Shown here in pieces: positions 6,348 through 7,131 of a stretch of 7,131 bases of DNA (positions within the stretch are counted from its first letter, which is position 1; each line of letters starts with the position of its first letter). The DNA comes from JBCCGE01 sp039029455. GTDB taxonomy: Bacteria; Pseudomonadota; Gammaproteobacteria; Arenicellales; Poriferihabitantaceae. The stretch is from contig JBCCGE010000136.1 in the NCBI GenBank assembly GCA_039029455.1, positions 1 through 7,131 on the forward strand. The letters are read 5' to 3'. Made by a program: the position numbers and the translations under genes. The notes beneath the pieces are model-generated. The model saw only the letters and a program-made list of their open reading frames with translations, did no database searches and was not told the origin of the DNA.

Positions 6348-6878
6348 GTGGAATATCCGCAATGTCGCCTGAAGGCTGGATTTACACTTATAGAATGCAT
6401 GGTCGTACTGCTGATCGTCGGTATTGTTGGTGTCTATGCAGTACCTGCATTCGCCAAACTGATGTCAGGACGTCAGATCGCCAACGCCGCTGATTCACTC
6501 CATCGGACGATTAAACTTGCACGCTCTGAAGCAGTGATCCGGGGGCGACCAATACGAATTTGTGCATCTATCGATGGAGCTCGGTGCAGTGGCAATCGGG
6601 ACCTCGGTGTCGGCTGGATAGCCTATGTGGACCTTTCGCCACAGCGATTCCGACACCAAATGGATCCGATTGTCACTGTTCAGTCGCCAATGAAACACCT
6701 CAGCATTCTTTATAACCGTGCAACGGAGATTTTGATCAATGCACACGGCCGCATTGGGCTGAACGGATCCGTAAATATTTGTGATAACCGAAAACTGCAT
6801 CCTCCGATGCGGCTAGTCGTCGTGCATTCCACCCGAATTCGAAAATCTGAGCGTGGAACGTCTTGTCCAGCTGTTTGA
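6348..6878 (+). CDS. FimT/GspH-type minor pseudopilin (type IV pilus or type II secretion)
   Basis: The product is a secreted class III (type IV prepilin-like) protein. From GTG 6348 the protein has 176 residues: an 11-residue leader ending KAG, then FTLIE, so the prepilin peptidase should cut between Gly11 and Phe12 and leave Glu at mature position 5. A hydrophobic helix follows (CMVVLLIVGIVGVYAVPAF). The globular domain shows the GspH/FimT pattern: SLHRTIKLARSEAVIRGRPIRICAS, then DLGVGWIAYVD, then INAHGRIG and NICD, and a C-terminal RLVVVHSTRIR. GTG 6348 is chosen because AAAGGA (6335-6340) sits seven bases before it and it gives a normal short leader; ATG 6297 would give a long one. Minor pseudopilins of this kind prime pilus assembly, and FimT of some species binds DNA for uptake. 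No other pilus gene is visible, so pilus versus secretion cannot be decided. Confidence 0.85.
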   Translation: MEYPQCRLKAGFTLIECMVVLLIVGIVGVYAVPAFAKLMSGRQIANAADSLHRTIKLARSEAVIRGRPIRICASIDGARCSGNRDLGVGWIAYVDLSPQRFRHQMDPIVTVQSPMKHLSILYNRATEILINAHGRIGLNGSVNICDNRKLHPPMRLVVVHSTRIRKSERGTSCPAV

Positions 6879-6968
6879 ACCCCTTGCAGACAAAATTTCA
6901 GGCAATGACTTTTGTTAGGGTCCGAATAGAGTAGCGATCGCTAATCGTGTGGATAGAGCGGGGACAAA
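6879..6968. other. Intergenic region after the pseudopilin gene
   Basis: This 90-base stretch has no gene. It contains one 12-bp perfect palindrome, TAGCGATCGCTA at 6932-6943, of unknown meaning. No further pilus gene follows before the terminator. Confidence 0.4.
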
Positions 6969-6990
6969 AAAAGCCGCATATGCGGCTTTT
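6969..6990 (-). terminator. Rho-independent terminator, bidirectional, strongest for tRNA-Asn
   Basis: A perfect 22-bp palindrome with stem AAAAGCCGC/GCGGCTTTT around the centre ATAT. On the minus strand the GC-rich stem is followed by seven T residues (from 6966-6972), which makes a strong terminator 66 bases past the tRNA-Asn 3' end. On the plus strand it is followed by TTTTCTTATTT, so it can also end the pseudopilin transcript. Confidence 0.88.
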
Positions 6991-7056
6991 CTTATTTCGT
7001 CCGCATTTCGCTCAACCCAATTCAAGGGTAAGTGCGACAAACGAAGAAATTTAAAC

Positions 7057-7131
7057 TGGCTCCCCGGGACAGACTCGAACTGCCGACAGGGTGGTTAACA
7101 GCCACCTGCTCTACCAACTGAGCTCCCGGGG
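7057..7131 (-). tRNA. tRNA-Asn(GUU), lacking only its first base at the window edge
   Basis: On the minus strand the sequence folds as a tRNA with anticodon stem GGTGG/CCACC, loop CTGTTAA and anticodon GTT (GUU). The D stem is GCTC/GAGC. The T stem GGCAG/CTGTC closes TTCGAGT, and the variable loop is CTGTC. The 3' end has discriminator G73 and an encoded CCA. Acceptor bases 2-7 (CCCCGG) pair with 66-71, and A72 is left waiting for base 1, which falls at 7132 just outside the window and should be U. The near-invariant U8 is replaced by G (7125). This tRNA is a likely substrate of the GatCAB enzyme encoded at the other end of the window, if the organism makes Asn-tRNA by transamidation. Confidence 0.95.

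Noticed and set aside
6932..6943. Palindrome TAGCGATCGCTA containing the cyanobacterial HIP1 octamer GCGATCGC
   Set aside because: Only one copy was noticed. HIP1 is meaningful only when very frequent, and the genes do not suggest a cyanobacterium.

Overview
The window reads as ordinary core chromosome of a gammaproteobacterium-like organism with mid-range GC. The support for that is the YceF-type Maf protein, the tRNA genes with encoded CCA ends, a full gatC-gatA-gatB operon, uvrB, and a lone type IV pilus minor pseudopilin. Genus cannot be read from the sequence. I see no phage, insertion sequence, CRISPR array or defence island, and I do not think the window hides a new multi-gene system. 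What deserves a second look is mostly at the level of control sites and short repeats.

Layout. At the left end, gatC (about 93-374), gatA (434-1891) and gatB (1888-3321) run on the plus strand and encode the three subunits of the tRNA-dependent amidotransferase GatCAB. A tRNA-Arg with anticodon UCG (3357-3433) follows after 35 bases. Next comes a maf/yceF nucleotide pyrophosphatase gene (about 3597-4169). It is convergent with uvrB (4187-6220, minus strand), the damage-recognition helicase of nucleotide excision repair. Upstream of uvrB and divergent from it is a FimT/GspH-type pseudopilin gene (6348-6878, plus). The intergenic region between them holds a good CRP/Vfr-like site placed correctly for a class II activated promoter. 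The right end has a strong palindromic terminator (6969-6990) and a tRNA-Asn(GUU) gene on the minus strand that is cut by the window edge after all but its first base.

How the parts fit. GatCAB converts misacylated Asp-tRNA-Asn and/or Glu-tRNA-Gln to the amide forms. A tRNA-Asn carrying A72, half of the U1-A72 pair that bacterial GatCAB uses for recognition, lies in the same window. Arginine codon CGA is the commonest arginine codon in gatA by hand count, and maf has three CGA codons in a row, which fits the presence of a dedicated tRNA-Arg(UCG).

Oddities. A 42-bp block at the 5' edge of gatC (61-102) is a rearranged copy of gatC's own interior (167-208): half is a direct repeat and half an inverted repeat. 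It replaces the place where the normal start codon should be. Either it is a real template-switch mutation or it is an assembly or amplification artefact, and this should be settled before the gatC start is trusted. Smaller points are a GatB with only two of the four zinc-site cysteines, a G at the near-invariant U8 of tRNA-Asn, and a possible 15-codon leader ORF overlapping the start of maf.
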